From: Nocardia fluminea
GTDB taxonomy: Bacteria; Actinomycetota; Actinomycetes; Mycobacteriales; Mycobacteriaceae
Direction of reading: 5' to 3'
NCBI RefSeq assembly: GCF_002846365.1
Contig: NZ_PJMW01000002.1
Span: forward strand, 1,736,001-1,800,000
DNA length: 64,000 nucleotides
Notes under the pieces: generated by a model
What the model saw: only the letters and a program-made list of their open reading frames with translations
The model's database searches: none
What the model was told of the DNA's origin: nothing
Shown here: positions 16,305 through 25,608 of the stretch, one piece after another
Layout: each line of letters begins with the position of its first letter
Position numbering within the stretch: position 1 is the stretch's first letter
Translations under genes and position numbers: made by a program

Positions 16305-17168
16305 ATGTCATCCACATACGTACCTCCGCTACTGCGACCGATCCGGTCGCTGCAGAAGGCCAGCAAGGCGCCCGGTGACCTGCTCGCCCGCCTCGGCCAC
16401 CAGGTCTTCTTCTTCCTGCGTTCGGTCGGGTCCATCCCGCTGGCCTTCAAGCAGTACCCGAAGGAGGTCTGGCGTCTGCTCTCCGACGTCACCTGGGGTA
16501 ACGGCAATATCGTCGTCGGTGGTGGCACCATCGGCGTCATCCTGATCATCAGTGCCTTCGGCGGCATGACGGTGGCCATCCAGGGCCACACCTCGCTGAA
16601 CCTGCTCGGATTGAGCCCCATCACGGGCGCGATCTCGGCCTTCGCCACCACCCGCGAGCTCGGCCCGCTGCTGGCGGCCCTGGCCTTCGCGGCCCAGGCG
16701 GGCTGTCGATTCACCGCACAACTGGGCGCCATGCGCATCTCCGAGGAGATCGACGCGCTCGAGTCGGTGGCGATCCGCCCGCTGCCCTACCTGGTCAGCA
16801 CCCGGATGATGGCCGCGGTGATGGCGATCGTGCCGCTGTACTGCCTCGGTCTGGCGACGGCCTACCTGGCCTGCTCTGCCACCGTGCAATTGATCGGCGG
16901 TACCGCGTCGGGCACCTATTCGCACTACTTCTTCCAGTTCCTGGTACCGACGGACGTGCTCTACTCGATGCTCAAGGCGATCATCTTCGTCATGATCACG
17001 ACGTTCATCCAGTGCTACTACGGCTTCTTCGCCTCGGGCGGTCCCGAAGGCGTCGGCGTGGCGGCCGGCCGCGCGATCAAGATGTGCATCATCCTGGTCG
17101 TGTTCGCCGACCTCCTCATGACATTGGCGATCTGGGGCATCAACCCCGGTATCAGGATCTCGGGGTAG
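16305..17168 (+). CDS. yrbEB: YrbE/MlaE-family permease B of the mce operon
   Basis: Second MlaE-family permease, 287 residues, expected to pair with YrbEA and with an MceG ATPase encoded elsewhere. The coupling segment reads LGAMRISEEIDALESVAIRPLPYL, the standard equivalent of that in YrbEA. Helices are predicted across the C-terminal two thirds, with the conserved GGTASGTYSHYFFQF loop. Start ATG 16305 is 3 bp after the YrbEA stop, indicating coupled translation. Confidence 0.95.
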   Translation: MSSTYVPPLLRPIRSLQKASKAPGDLLARLGHQVFFFLRSVGSIPLAFKQYPKEVWRLLSDVTWGNGNIVVGGGTIGVILIISAFGGMTVAIQGHTSLNLLGLSPITGAISAFATTRELGPLLAALAFAAQAGCRFTAQLGAMRISEEIDALESVAIRPLPYLVSTRMMAAVMAIVPLYCLGLATAYLACSATVQLIGGTASGTYSHYFFQFLVPTDVLYSMLKAIIFVMITTFIQCYYGFFASGGPEGVGVAAGRAIKMCIILVVFADLLMTLAIWGINPGIRISG

Positions 17169-17175
17169 GCGCGCG

Positions 17176-18675
17176 ATGATCATCGATCCCAGTGGGCGCG
17201 GTCCCACCATGAAGCAGCTGTACGTGGCCGGTACCGCCGGTCTGATCGTCTTCGGCGTCATCCTGGCTTTCCTCACCGCCCGCTACCAGGGCTACTTCGT
17301 TCCCAAGGTCAACGTGGTCGCGAACCTGTCGACCACCGGTGACGGCCTGCCCTCCGATGCCGACGTGAAGTTCCGCGGCGTGCTCGTCGGCGTGGTGAAG
17401 AACGTCGAGATCGGCCAGAGCGCCGAGCAGAAGGTGAACATCGAGCTCAAGCCCGAGTTCGCCGACGGCATCCCCAACACCGTCACCGCCCGCGTGGTGC
17501 CCTCCAACCTCTTCGCGGTCACGTCCGTGGAGCTGGTCTACAACGGTGCGAACAGCCAGCACCTGAAGGAGGGTTCGCAGATCCCCGAGGACCGCAGCCA
17601 GGGCACGATCGCGCTGCAGGACACGCTCACCACGGTGCGCGACATCCTCGACGAGGTCGATCCGGTGCAGCTCGGTCGCGTGCTCGGCACGCTCACCCAG
17701 GCACTCGACGGCAGCGGCCGGGTCCCCGGCTCGACCATCCAGCGCCTCGACCACTGGCTGACCACGGTCGCTGACGCCGGCCCCAACCTGGGCGGCATGC
17801 TGGACAACTTCTCCGACTCCGCGCGCGCGCTGAACCAGTCGGCGCCGGAACTGCTCGATGTGCTCGGCTCCTCGGTGCAGACCGCGAACACCATCGCCAC
17901 CAAGCGCGAACAGCTGATCGCGCTGCTGGCCGGTGCGAGCGCCACCACCGACCGGGTGAACGACCTGTTCGCGTCGAATCCCGATGTGGGCAAGGAAGTC
18001 ACGGTCGGCATGAACGCCACCCTGGGTGCGCTGGCCGCCGACCCCGCGTCGATCACCAGGACCTTCCAGGTCTTCGGCCCCTCGCTGGCCCAGCTCAACA
18101 CCACCTTCCACGGTGGCCCCAGCGGCAAGCAGATGGTGTGGAACGCCGGCCTGACCTTCACGCCGTACCAGCCCAACACGGTCGCCGACTGCCCGCGCTA
18201 CGGCGACCTGCTCGGACCGAGCTGCTTCACCGCGCCGGCCGTGGCCGCCCCGCCGGTGATCCCGGACAACCTGCGTCCGCGCAGGCTCGACACGGCCGCG
18301 GGTCTGCCGCCGCTGGTGTCGATTCCGGGCATGCCCGACATCCCGGGTCTGACCAGCCCCGGCGTCGCGCCGATGCACACGGCCAACGGCACCGAGATCA
18401 AGCCGTTCCAGGGCACCCCGCTCGAGGGCCTCGTCCCGTCGATCCAGATTCCGGGCCTGCCCGGTGTGCTGGGTGGTGCGCCCGCTCCCGCGGCCGCACC
18501 GGCCGCGACGCCCGCCGCGGCGAGCGTGCCCACCGCGACACCGATCTCCTACTCCGGTGACGCGGCGATCACTCAGCTGCTCGGTCGCAAGCCGAACGCG
18601 TCCGAATATCTGCTGCTCGGTCCGATTTTGAAGGGCGGAACCCTGCAAGTGTCCGAAAACGGGGGTGGCGCATGA
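17176..18675 (+). CDS. mceA: MCE family protein MceA
   Basis: Mce subunit A, 499 residues. One N-terminal membrane helix (about 15-35) anchors the protein, the MCE/MlaD beta domain follows (about 40-120, with KFRGVLVGVV), and then a long helical region that in Mce complexes forms the lipid-conducting needle. The C-terminal 130 residues are Pro/Ala-rich (PGMPDIPGL, APAPAAAPAATP) and probably lie in the outer cell envelope. It starts 8 bp after yrbEB and overlaps mceB by 4 bp. Longer than most MceA proteins because of the Pro-rich tail. Confidence 0.95.
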   Translation: MIIDPSGRGPTMKQLYVAGTAGLIVFGVILAFLTARYQGYFVPKVNVVANLSTTGDGLPSDADVKFRGVLVGVVKNVEIGQSAEQKVNIELKPEFADGIPNTVTARVVPSNLFAVTSVELVYNGANSQHLKEGSQIPEDRSQGTIALQDTLTTVRDILDEVDPVQLGRVLGTLTQALDGSGRVPGSTIQRLDHWLTTVADAGPNLGGMLDNFSDSARALNQSAPELLDVLGSSVQTANTIATKREQLIALLAGASATTDRVNDLFASNPDVGKEVTVGMNATLGALAADPASITRTFQVFGPSLAQLNTTFHGGPSGKQMVWNAGLTFTPYQPNTVADCPRYGDLLGPSCFTAPAVAAPPVIPDNLRPRRLDTAAGLPPLVSIPGMPDIPGLTSPGVAPMHTANGTEIKPFQGTPLEGLVPSIQIPGLPGVLGGAPAPAAAPAATPAAASVPTATPISYSGDAAITQLLGRKPNASEYLLLGPILKGGTLQVSENGGGA

Positions 18676-19697
18676 GTATCCGTAAGCCACTGATCGGGTT
18701 CAGTATCTTCGCGCTCGTCTCACTGCTCGTCACCGTGGTCGTGTGGAACACACTGGCCCGCACGGTCGACGGTGACACCCGCAAGTACACCGCGATCTTC
18801 ACCGACGTCCTCGGGCTGCGGCCCGGCGACGACGTCCGGATGGCCGGCGTGCGCGTCGGCAAGGTCGAGGCCATCGAGCTCGACGGCAAGAACGACGCCA
18901 AGGTGTCGTTCATCGTGCAGAGCGACCAGACGCTGTTCAACGACACCAAGGCGCTGGTCAGGTACCAGAACCTGATCGGTCAGCGCTACGTGGCGCTGAC
19001 CCCGGGCGCGACGCCGAGCCCGGAGCCGCTCAAGAGCGGCTCCACCATCCCGATCGACCGCACCGAGCCCTCGTTCGACATCTCGGCCCTGCTCAACGGT
19101 TTCCAGCCGCTGTTCCAGGCGCTCGAGCCCGCCGAGGTCAACGCGATGTCGGAGACGCTGATCCAGGCGCTGCAGGGCGACGGGGTCTCGCTGTCGGCGT
19201 TCATCGTTCAGGCGGCCCAGCTGGCCACCGATTTCCAGCGTCGCGACGCGATCCTGTCGGACGTGATCACCAACCTGTCCGGCGTGATGGCCGGGTTGGC
19301 GAAGCGAGGGGATGAACTGGAGACCCTGATCACCCAGACCAGGGCGTTGATCGGCGGCCTCTATGACCAGGGTCAGTCTCTGCAGGCGTCCACGGTCACC
19401 CTCGCCGATTCCACGACCGCACTGGTCGGGATGATGACCAAGATCCAGCCCAAACTGGCTGCGACGCAGAACTCGACCACCGCGGCGCTGAACCTGCTGC
19501 TGGCCAACGGCGCCAAGCTCGACCAGGTCGCGATCGACATGCCTTCCATGCTCGCCGACCTCGGCCGGATGACATCGGAAGGCACCCACGCCAACGCCTA
19601 CCTGTGTGGCCTTGACATCTCGCTGTACGGGGTTCTGTTCCCGCGCGGTCTGGTCAGCCAGATCGGTGGCACCGGCCATTCCGAGGTGTGCAGATGA
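18672..19697 (+). CDS. mceB: MCE family protein MceB
   Basis: Mce subunit B, 341 residues: N-terminal helix (about 7-27), MCE domain with GLRPGDDVRMAGVRVGKV at about 46-63, then a coiled-coil-like helical domain and a C-terminal pair of cysteines (YLCGLD, EVCR) typical of MceB. It overlaps mceA and mceC by 4 bp each (ATGA), so all subunits should be made in step. Confidence 0.95.
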   Translation: MSIRKPLIGFSIFALVSLLVTVVVWNTLARTVDGDTRKYTAIFTDVLGLRPGDDVRMAGVRVGKVEAIELDGKNDAKVSFIVQSDQTLFNDTKALVRYQNLIGQRYVALTPGATPSPEPLKSGSTIPIDRTEPSFDISALLNGFQPLFQALEPAEVNAMSETLIQALQGDGVSLSAFIVQAAQLATDFQRRDAILSDVITNLSGVMAGLAKRGDELETLITQTRALIGGLYDQGQSLQASTVTLADSTTALVGMMTKIQPKLAATQNSTTAALNLLLANGAKLDQVAIDMPSMLADLGRMTSEGTHANAYLCGLDISLYGVLFPRGLVSQIGGTGHSEVCR

Positions 19698-20689
19698 GCA
19701 AGATCAAGTCGGCCTTCGTCGGCAACCGCAACTTCTGGCTGGGAGTGATCGGTGCCCTGTGCATCGTGCTGCTGCTGGTCGGATCGAGCATCTACCAGTT
19801 CATCGGGCTCGGGAAACAGTCCATCGACGCGGAATTCGTGCAGGCCGCCGGCATCAAGACCGGTGACAAGGTCGCGGTCTCGGGTGTGCAGGTCGGTACG
19901 GTCTCCGGCGCCAAGATCGAGGGCGATCACGTGGTGGTCACCCTCGACGTGGACAGCTCGCTCAAGCTCGGTCCCGACGCGCACGCCGCGATCAAGATGG
20001 CGACCCTGCTCGGCGCGCGCTACGTCGACCTGCAGCCCGGCGACGGATCGGGCCTGAAGAACAAGACGATCCCGCGCACCAACACCGACGTGCCGTACAA
20101 CATCGCCGATGTGGTGCAGGTCGGTACGCCGAAGTTCGAGGCGCTCGACACCAAGAAGCTCGCCGCCTCGCTCAACACCATCAATTCCCAGCTCGGCGAT
20201 TCGCCGGAGCTGGTCGCCCAGGCGCTCGACAGCGTCGGCGCCGTCGCGAAGGTCGTCGACCAGCGCAAGGGTGAGGTCGACAGTCTGATCAAGGACCTCA
20301 ACCGGGTCACGCAGCTGCTCGCCGACAACCGCAACTCGATCCTGCTCGTCATCACCCAGGGCGAGGCCATCGCCAACCGGGTGATGGAACGGCAGAGTCT
20401 GCTGCGCCAGCTGCTGGACAACGTCGCCACGCTGACCCGTCAGCTGGAGGAGATCGGTGCCCAGAACGGCGACCAGTTCGGCAACACCATCAGCCAGCTC
20501 AACACCATGGCCGAGGGTCTGCAGAAGAACAAGGACAATCTCGACAAACTGCTGCAGATCGGTCAGCCCACCGCGCGCTACTTCAACAACGCGCTCGGCA
20601 ACGGTAACTACGGTTCGGTCGCACTGCCGTGGTTGTTCCCGGACAACTGGCTGTGCTTCGTTCAGGTGATCCAGGGGTGCCAAGGATGA
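19694..20689 (+). CDS. mceC: MCE family protein MceC
   Basis: Mce subunit C, 331 residues. A membrane helix at about 16-36, the MCE domain with GIKTGDKVAVSGVQVGTV, then a helical region with heptad-like Leu/Gln pattern. The start is ATG 19694, chosen for the 4-bp overlap with mceB rather than the GTG two codons earlier. Ends with the Cys pair WLCFVQVIQGCQG common in MceC. Confidence 0.95.
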   Translation: MSKIKSAFVGNRNFWLGVIGALCIVLLLVGSSIYQFIGLGKQSIDAEFVQAAGIKTGDKVAVSGVQVGTVSGAKIEGDHVVVTLDVDSSLKLGPDAHAAIKMATLLGARYVDLQPGDGSGLKNKTIPRTNTDVPYNIADVVQVGTPKFEALDTKKLAASLNTINSQLGDSPELVAQALDSVGAVAKVVDQRKGEVDSLIKDLNRVTQLLADNRNSILLVITQGEAIANRVMERQSLLRQLLDNVATLTRQLEEIGAQNGDQFGNTISQLNTMAEGLQKNKDNLDKLLQIGQPTARYFNNALGNGNYGSVALPWLFPDNWLCFVQVIQGCQG

Positions 20690-21789
20690 AACTGACCAAC
20701 AAGCTCCGCGTCGCGCGGGCCATGATGATCGCCACCACAGCGCTGGCCCTCGGCAGCTGCTCGCTGATGCCGAGCCAGTTCGACGACGCGCTCGGCCGCT
20801 CGACCAAGATCACCGCCGACTTCGAGAACATCGCGGGCATGTACGAGGGCAACGAGATCATGGTCCTCGGCCTCGCGGTGGGCAAGGTCGACAAGATCGT
20901 GCCCAAGGGCACCTACGTCGAGGTCCACATGACCATCGACGCCGGCGTCAAGATCCCGAAAGACGCGATCGCCGCGATCATCTCGCCCTCGATCGTCACC
21001 GACCGCCACATCGAGGTGAGCCCGCCGTTCACCGGCGGCGAGGCGTTGAAGTCCGGCGATCACCTGCCCAAGGCGCGCACCCGGACACCGGTCGAGCTGG
21101 ACACGATGATCAAGACCATCGACCAGTTCGCCGCGGCCCTGAAGCCCGAACCCGGCCAGGAGGGTCTCGGCCCGCTGTCGGGCCGGGTGCTCTACCCGGT
21201 GCTCAACGGCAACGGGCAGAAGATCCGCGAGACCCTCGACGCGCTCTCGGGTGCGTTGAAGGTCGGTGTCGACAACAAGGACGCCATCGCCAACATCATC
21301 ATCAAGCTCAACGAGCTCACGACGATGCTGGCCGACAACGACCAGTCGGTGCGCGACTTCAGCGACCGGATGACCGCCATGACGGGACTGCTCGCCGAAC
21401 AGGCGCCCGGTCTGCAGGCCACCCTCGATCAGCTCAACCAGTTCCTGAACAACACCTCGACGACCTTCGCCGGGCATCAGGAAGAACTGGCCGCCTCGCT
21501 GACCGGCCTGACCACCGTGACCAACCAGTTGCGCGCCAACTCGGGCGCGATGGTCGAGATCGTCGACGTGGTGCCGCTGCTCATGCAGAACATCGACGGC
21601 GCGATCAACAAGGAAAAGGGCTTCGTCCGCCTGCAAGCGCTGATCGGCACCGCCCTCTCGGGCGAGATCGTCAGCGCGTTCTGTGAGCGGATCCAGATGA
21701 AGCCCGATGGTTGCCGCACCACCGGGAACGTCCAGGACTTCGGCCCCGACTACGGGCTCACCGCCGCACTGCTCGGACTGACGAAATGA
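20686..21789 (+). CDS. mceD: MCE family protein MceD, probable lipoprotein
   Basis: Mce subunit D, 367 residues from ATG 20686, which overlaps the mceC stop; the longer frame to 20629 would enter mceC. The N-terminus is a signal peptide ending ALGSC with Cys25, a plausible lipobox. The MCE domain follows with MYEGNEIMVLGLAVGKVDKI. A lipidated D subunit is noteworthy because in the canonical arrangement the lipoprotein is subunit E. The C-terminus carries the family Cys pair (AFCERIQMKPDGC). Confidence 0.93.
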   Translation: MKLTNKLRVARAMMIATTALALGSCSLMPSQFDDALGRSTKITADFENIAGMYEGNEIMVLGLAVGKVDKIVPKGTYVEVHMTIDAGVKIPKDAIAAIISPSIVTDRHIEVSPPFTGGEALKSGDHLPKARTRTPVELDTMIKTIDQFAAALKPEPGQEGLGPLSGRVLYPVLNGNGQKIRETLDALSGALKVGVDNKDAIANIIIKLNELTTMLADNDQSVRDFSDRMTAMTGLLAEQAPGLQATLDQLNQFLNNTSTTFAGHQEELAASLTGLTTVTNQLRANSGAMVEIVDVVPLLMQNIDGAINKEKGFVRLQALIGTALSGEIVSAFCERIQMKPDGCRTTGNVQDFGPDYGLTAALLGLTK

Positions 21790-22886
21790 ACCAGCGAATG
21801 ACGATGAAGGCCCGCCGCGCGCTGCTCTCCGCGGCCGCACTGGCCACGGTCACGATCACGACCGGCTGTGGCTTCACCGTGGAGGATCTGCCGCTGCCCA
21901 AGCCGGGCACCGGCGGCGAGACCTACACGCTGCACGCGAAGTTCGAGAACGCGCTGAACCTGCCCGATCAGGCCAAGGTGAAGGTCGGTGGTTCCGACGT
22001 CGGCGTCGTGTCGGCGATCAAGACCAAGAACTTCGAAGCCATGGTCGACATGGAGATCAACACCGATTTCAAGCTGCCCAAGGGCAGTACGGCGGAGTTG
22101 CGCCAGGCCACTCCCCTCGGTGACGTCTTCATCGCGCTGAGCAGTCCGAAGGACGCGACGGGCGCACCCGATATGGCCCCGGGCGACACGTTCACCCTGG
22201 AGGCCACCTCGGCGGGCGCCACGGTGGAAGAGCTGCTGGTCTCGGTGTCGATGCTGTTCAACGGCGGCGGTGTCGCCAGCCTGAGCCGGCTCGGCACCGA
22301 ACTCGGCTCGATCCTCAACGGGCACGGCACCGAACTCGGCCACCTGATCTACGAGATGACCGGTGTCATCGGCGAACTGAACGCCAACAGCACCAAGGTC
22401 GACTCGGTGCTGACGGAGTTCAACACCCTCGCCAACACCATCGAGGCCAACAAGGGTCAGCTCGGCCAGGTGGCCGACACGCTGCCCCAGGCCATCGGCG
22501 CGATCGCCGAGAACAACCGGGCGATCGGTGACCTGCTCAGCAAGCTGGCCACGGCCACCGCCGCCATCGGTGACTACTCCAACACCACCGGTGACCAGCT
22601 GTCCGACCTGCTCACCAATCTCGACAACCTGATGAACGCGCTGGCCGCGACCGGCGACGACTTCGGCTACGTGATGGATCAGCTGCACGCGATCCGCCCC
22701 GGCGCCAACCAGACGTTCAAGGGCAAGAGCCTCGCGCCGTACGCGACGCTGACCAACCTCGATGTGGGCCTGCTGACCGACCCGGCGAACAGCAAGCTCT
22801 GGGACATGAAAGATGTGAACGATTTCGTCGGCAGCTTCATCCAGGTGCTGCAGATCGTTCAGGGCCGAGTGGGAGGCCACCGATGA
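21786..22886 (+). CDS. mceE: MCE family lipoprotein MceE
   Basis: Mce subunit E (LprK-type lipoprotein), 366 residues from ATG 21786, overlapping mceD by 4 bp. The signal peptide ends TITTGC with Cys28. The MCE domain contains LPDQAKVKVGGSDVGVVSAI. The helical part has the usual long runs of polar/leucine heptads. It overlaps mceF by 4 bp. Confidence 0.94.
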   Translation: MNQRMTMKARRALLSAAALATVTITTGCGFTVEDLPLPKPGTGGETYTLHAKFENALNLPDQAKVKVGGSDVGVVSAIKTKNFEAMVDMEINTDFKLPKGSTAELRQATPLGDVFIALSSPKDATGAPDMAPGDTFTLEATSAGATVEELLVSVSMLFNGGGVASLSRLGTELGSILNGHGTELGHLIYEMTGVIGELNANSTKVDSVLTEFNTLANTIEANKGQLGQVADTLPQAIGAIAENNRAIGDLLSKLATATAAIGDYSNTTGDQLSDLLTNLDNLMNALAATGDDFGYVMDQLHAIRPGANQTFKGKSLAPYATLTNLDVGLLTDPANSKLWDMKDVNDFVGSFIQVLQIVQGRVGGHR

Positions 22887-24061
22887 GCAGGCTGAAGAAG
22901 TTCGCGAGCAGCAAGATCTTGCTGGCGAACAGCGCGCTCGTAGTCGTGCTGTTGCTCGGTGGGACGTACCTGCTGGTCAACGTGATGCGGGTCAATCCGC
23001 TGCGGTCCGAGTACGACGTCACCGTCAATCTGGATCGCTCCGGCGGTCTGCAGCCGGGAAACGACGTGACCATGCGCGGATTCCGGATCGGCAAGGTCAC
23101 TTCGATCGAGCTGATCAACGACGGGGACGCGATCGCCGCCAAGACCCGGATCGACAAGGATTTCAAGATCCCGGTCGACACCATGATCCAGGTGGCGGCG
23201 CTGTCGGCCGCGGGCGAGCAGTACATCGACTTCCGTCCGAAGAGCGATGTCGGCCCGTTCCTCAGCGACGGCGCGGTCATCAAGTACAGCCCGGAGCAGA
23301 TCCAGACACCGGTTCCGGTGTGGGCGGTGCTCGACGACACCAGCGCGCTGATCGCCCAGGTGAATCCGAAGCAGTTCGACGTGATCCTCGACGAGCTCGA
23401 CATCGCGCTCGGCGCCGGTCCCGACCAGCTGCGCGGCCTGATCAACGGCGTCAGCCTGGTGGTCGCGGGCCTGGACAACCTGCTCCCGCAGACGGTGAAC
23501 CTCATCGCCAACCTGCGGGTGATCGCGGAGACCACCTCGAACGCCCAGCCGGATCTGCAGACGCTCACCCAGAATTCGGGTGCGCTGCTCACGCAGTTCA
23601 ACAACGCCAACGCCGAGCTCCAGGGCGTGCTCGACGACGCGCCGGGTCAGTTCGAGACGCTCGGCGCGGTGCTCGACGCGACCGCCGATCCGATCAGTGC
23701 GCTGGCGGCCAACTTCGTGGCGATCACCAAGGCGGCGCAGCTGCGTCAGCCCGCTCTGCGGCTGCTGTTCCCGTCGCTGGCACTGGGACTCGGGTCGATC
23801 AGCGCCCCGGCGCACGACGGTGAGTTCCACACCATCATCGACATCTGGCCGCGTCCCACGTGTAACTACGACACCCAGTACCGCCGCAACGAAGAGGTAC
23901 AGGACGGCAGTATCCCGAAGTGGAACTACTGCACCAACCCGAGCGCTGACCTGCAGATCCGCGGTTCGGCCAATGCCCCGCGACCGAACGTGCCCAACAA
24001 CGGCGCGCAGATGCCGCCGGGTGTCGATCCGAACGAGCGGACGCCCATTCCCGCCAAGTAG
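22883..24061 (+). CDS. mceF: MCE family protein MceF
   Basis: Mce subunit F, 392 residues, last of the six. Membrane helix at about 12-33, then the MCE domain with GLQPGNDVTMRGFRIGKVTSIEL, a helical domain, and a C-terminal segment with Cys residues (PTCNYDTQY, WNYCTNPSAD) and a Pro/Asn-rich end. A strong hairpin begins 12 nt after the stop, closing the operon core before the Mce-associated gene. Confidence 0.95.
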   Translation: MSRLKKFASSKILLANSALVVVLLLGGTYLLVNVMRVNPLRSEYDVTVNLDRSGGLQPGNDVTMRGFRIGKVTSIELINDGDAIAAKTRIDKDFKIPVDTMIQVAALSAAGEQYIDFRPKSDVGPFLSDGAVIKYSPEQIQTPVPVWAVLDDTSALIAQVNPKQFDVILDELDIALGAGPDQLRGLINGVSLVVAGLDNLLPQTVNLIANLRVIAETTSNAQPDLQTLTQNSGALLTQFNNANAELQGVLDDAPGQFETLGAVLDATADPISALAANFVAITKAAQLRQPALRLLFPSLALGLGSISAPAHDGEFHTIIDIWPRPTCNYDTQYRRNEEVQDGSIPKWNYCTNPSADLQIRGSANAPRPNVPNNGAQMPPGVDPNERTPIPAK

Positions 24062-24072
24062 GGATTGTGGAC

Positions 24073-24104
24073 GCCCGGCCAGGCTGTTCACAGCTTGGCC
24101 GGGC
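24073..24104 (+). terminator. Hairpin after mceF
   Basis: 15-bp stem with one G-T pair: GCCCGGCCA / TGGCCGGGC outer arms and GCTGT / ACAGC inner arms around a 2-nt loop. It lies 12 nt after the mceF stop and 90 bp before the Mce-associated gene, so it likely reduces expression of that gene relative to the subunits. Confidence 0.75.
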
Positions 24105-24194
24105 ATACTCGGCGGGGAGAGGTGTGGCCCGGCTCACGGGTCACACAAGGAAATCGGTGCGTTATGTGCGCCGGGAAAGAGCAGGATTGATTCG

Positions 24195-24953
24195 ATGACC
24201 AGCGACGATGCCCAGAGTAAGTCCGATGGTGCCGCGGCAGACAAGCCCGATCTGGCCAAGGCCGACGACACCGTGAAGGGTGCGGCGGCGACTCCCGAGG
24301 TCGATCAGCCGACTGTCACTGCACAGACCGTGAGCGAGGAGCAGGCTCCGGCCGCTACCCCGGCCGCGGCATCGAGCTCGAAGGGCTGGATCGCCGCAGG
24401 TGTGGCCGGTGTGGTCGCGGTGGGCGCGATCACCGCGGGTGTGGTGTTCTTCCTGCAGAACAACAACAAGGCCGAGAAGCTCGACGCCATCGCCGAGTCC
24501 ACCAAGGCCGCCTGTGACTACGGCGCCATCCTGGCCAACTACGACTACTCCAAGGATCTCGACGGCTACATCGCGTCGATGAAGGCGGGCGCCACGGGCG
24601 ACTACCTCAAGGAGTTCAGCGACGCCAGCGATGCCCTCAAGGGCGCCATGGTGCAGGCGCAGGTGAAGTCGACCGGTGAAGACGTGCAGTGCGCCTACAT
24701 CTCGGGCAGCACCGACGATGTCAAGGCCATGGTCACCATGACCCAGTACCGCACCAACTTCACCCAGACCCAGCCCGATCGGATGATGTTCGCGATCGAG
24801 ATGAGCCTCGAGCGCTCGGGCGACAAGTGGCTGGTCAGCAAGCTGGATTCGCCGCTGCTGAAGAACGGTGGTGGCGAGGCCACCGGTGGTACGGCGCCCG
24901 GACAGCCCGTACCCGCGCCGGCTCCCGCGCCTGTCCCGACACCCGGGAACTGA
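24195..24953 (+). CDS. Mce-associated membrane protein (Mam/Mas family)
   Basis: Single-pass membrane protein of 252 residues from ATG 24195. An acidic, Ala-rich cytoplasmic N-terminus (1-62) precedes one helix (about 64-87), followed by an extracytoplasmic domain of the Mce-associated family (NTF2-like fold by family knowledge) and a short Ala/Pro-rich tail. Proteins of this family stabilise Mce complexes in mycobacteria. Only one is present here; many mce operons have two or more. It is separated from mceF by a hairpin but is on the same strand and clearly belongs to the locus. Confidence 0.88.
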   Translation: MTSDDAQSKSDGAAADKPDLAKADDTVKGAAATPEVDQPTVTAQTVSEEQAPAATPAAASSSKGWIAAGVAGVVAVGAITAGVVFFLQNNNKAEKLDAIAESTKAACDYGAILANYDYSKDLDGYIASMKAGATGDYLKEFSDASDALKGAMVQAQVKSTGEDVQCAYISGSTDDVKAMVTMTQYRTNFTQTQPDRMMFAIEMSLERSGDKWLVSKLDSPLLKNGGGEATGGTAPGQPVPAPAPAPVPTPGN

Positions 24954-24979
24954 GCGCACCGGAAACACCGAGCCAACCG

Positions 24980-25011
24980 AAACGCCGCGGGCAGGATCGC
25001 CCGCGGCGTTT
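24980..25011. terminator. Bidirectional terminator between Mam and RNase HI genes
   Basis: Perfect 13-bp stem (AAACGCCGCGGGC / GCCCGCGGCGTTT) with a 6-nt loop between convergent genes. A short T-run is part of the stem on either strand. Confidence 0.85.
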
Positions 25012-25043
25012 CGTTGTACGGTCCCACTCCGGTCGCACCGCAC

Positions 25044-25598
25044 CTAGAACAGGGTGAGAGTCCCTGCCACCGGCACTTCAGCTGCGACCGACTTCCCTGT
25101 GGAGACCGCGTTTTTGGCGGCTGGCGCCGCGGGTTCTGGGGCGGCCGGCGCCGCGGGTACGAGCACACCTTCGCGGACCGCTCGTGCCGCTTCGCCCGCC
25201 AGTTTGTCGGCTTGTTCGTTGAAGTAGTTGCCCACGTGACCGCGCACCCAGCGGAAACGCACCGGTCCTTCGCGGCCGGTGATGGCCCGGTCGATCTGCT
25301 TGATGATCTCGACGTTCTTCACCGCGCCGCCGGTGGAGGTGCGCCAGCCGTTGCGGCGCCAGCTGGTGATCCATTCCGAGGCGCACTTGATGGCGTATTG
25401 GGAGTCGCTCTCGATGAGCATCGGTTCGGCGCCGGGGTGGGCGAGGATGGCTTCCAGCACCCCGCGCAGCTCGGCGATCTGGTTGGTGCCGCTGGCCGCG
25501 CCACCACTGTCGGCGGGGCCGGCGTGATTCACCCATGCCCAGCCGATGGCACCACCGGGATTGCGCAGGCAGGACCCGTCGGTGCTCACGATGATCAT
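25044..25598 (-). CDS. rnhA: Ribonuclease HI with Ala/Pro-rich C-terminal extension
   Basis: Type 1 RNase H that cleaves RNA in RNA-DNA hybrids. 184 residues from ATG 25598 (MIIVSTDGS); the longer frame adds 10 residues with no better ribosome site. Catalytic residues are visible: Asp7 in STDGS, Glu in IAELRG, Asp in ESDSQYAIK, and the His and last Asp in VRGHVGNYFNEQADKLA. The catalytic domain ends near residue 145; the last 40 residues (PAAPAAPEPAAPAAKN...) are a low-complexity extension. The gene is followed in the operon direction by nothing; it is 10 bp after the SRPBCC gene, so the two may be cotranscribed. Confidence 0.93.
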   Translation of the reverse strand: MIIVSTDGSCLRNPGGAIGWAWVNHAGPADSGGAASGTNQIAELRGVLEAILAHPGAEPMLIESDSQYAIKCASEWITSWRRNGWRTSTGGAVKNVEIIKQIDRAITGREGPVRFRWVRGHVGNYFNEQADKLAGEAARAVREGVLVPAAPAAPEPAAPAAKNAVSTGKSVAAEVPVAGTLTLF

Positions 25599-25608
25599 GA
25601 CCGCCACC

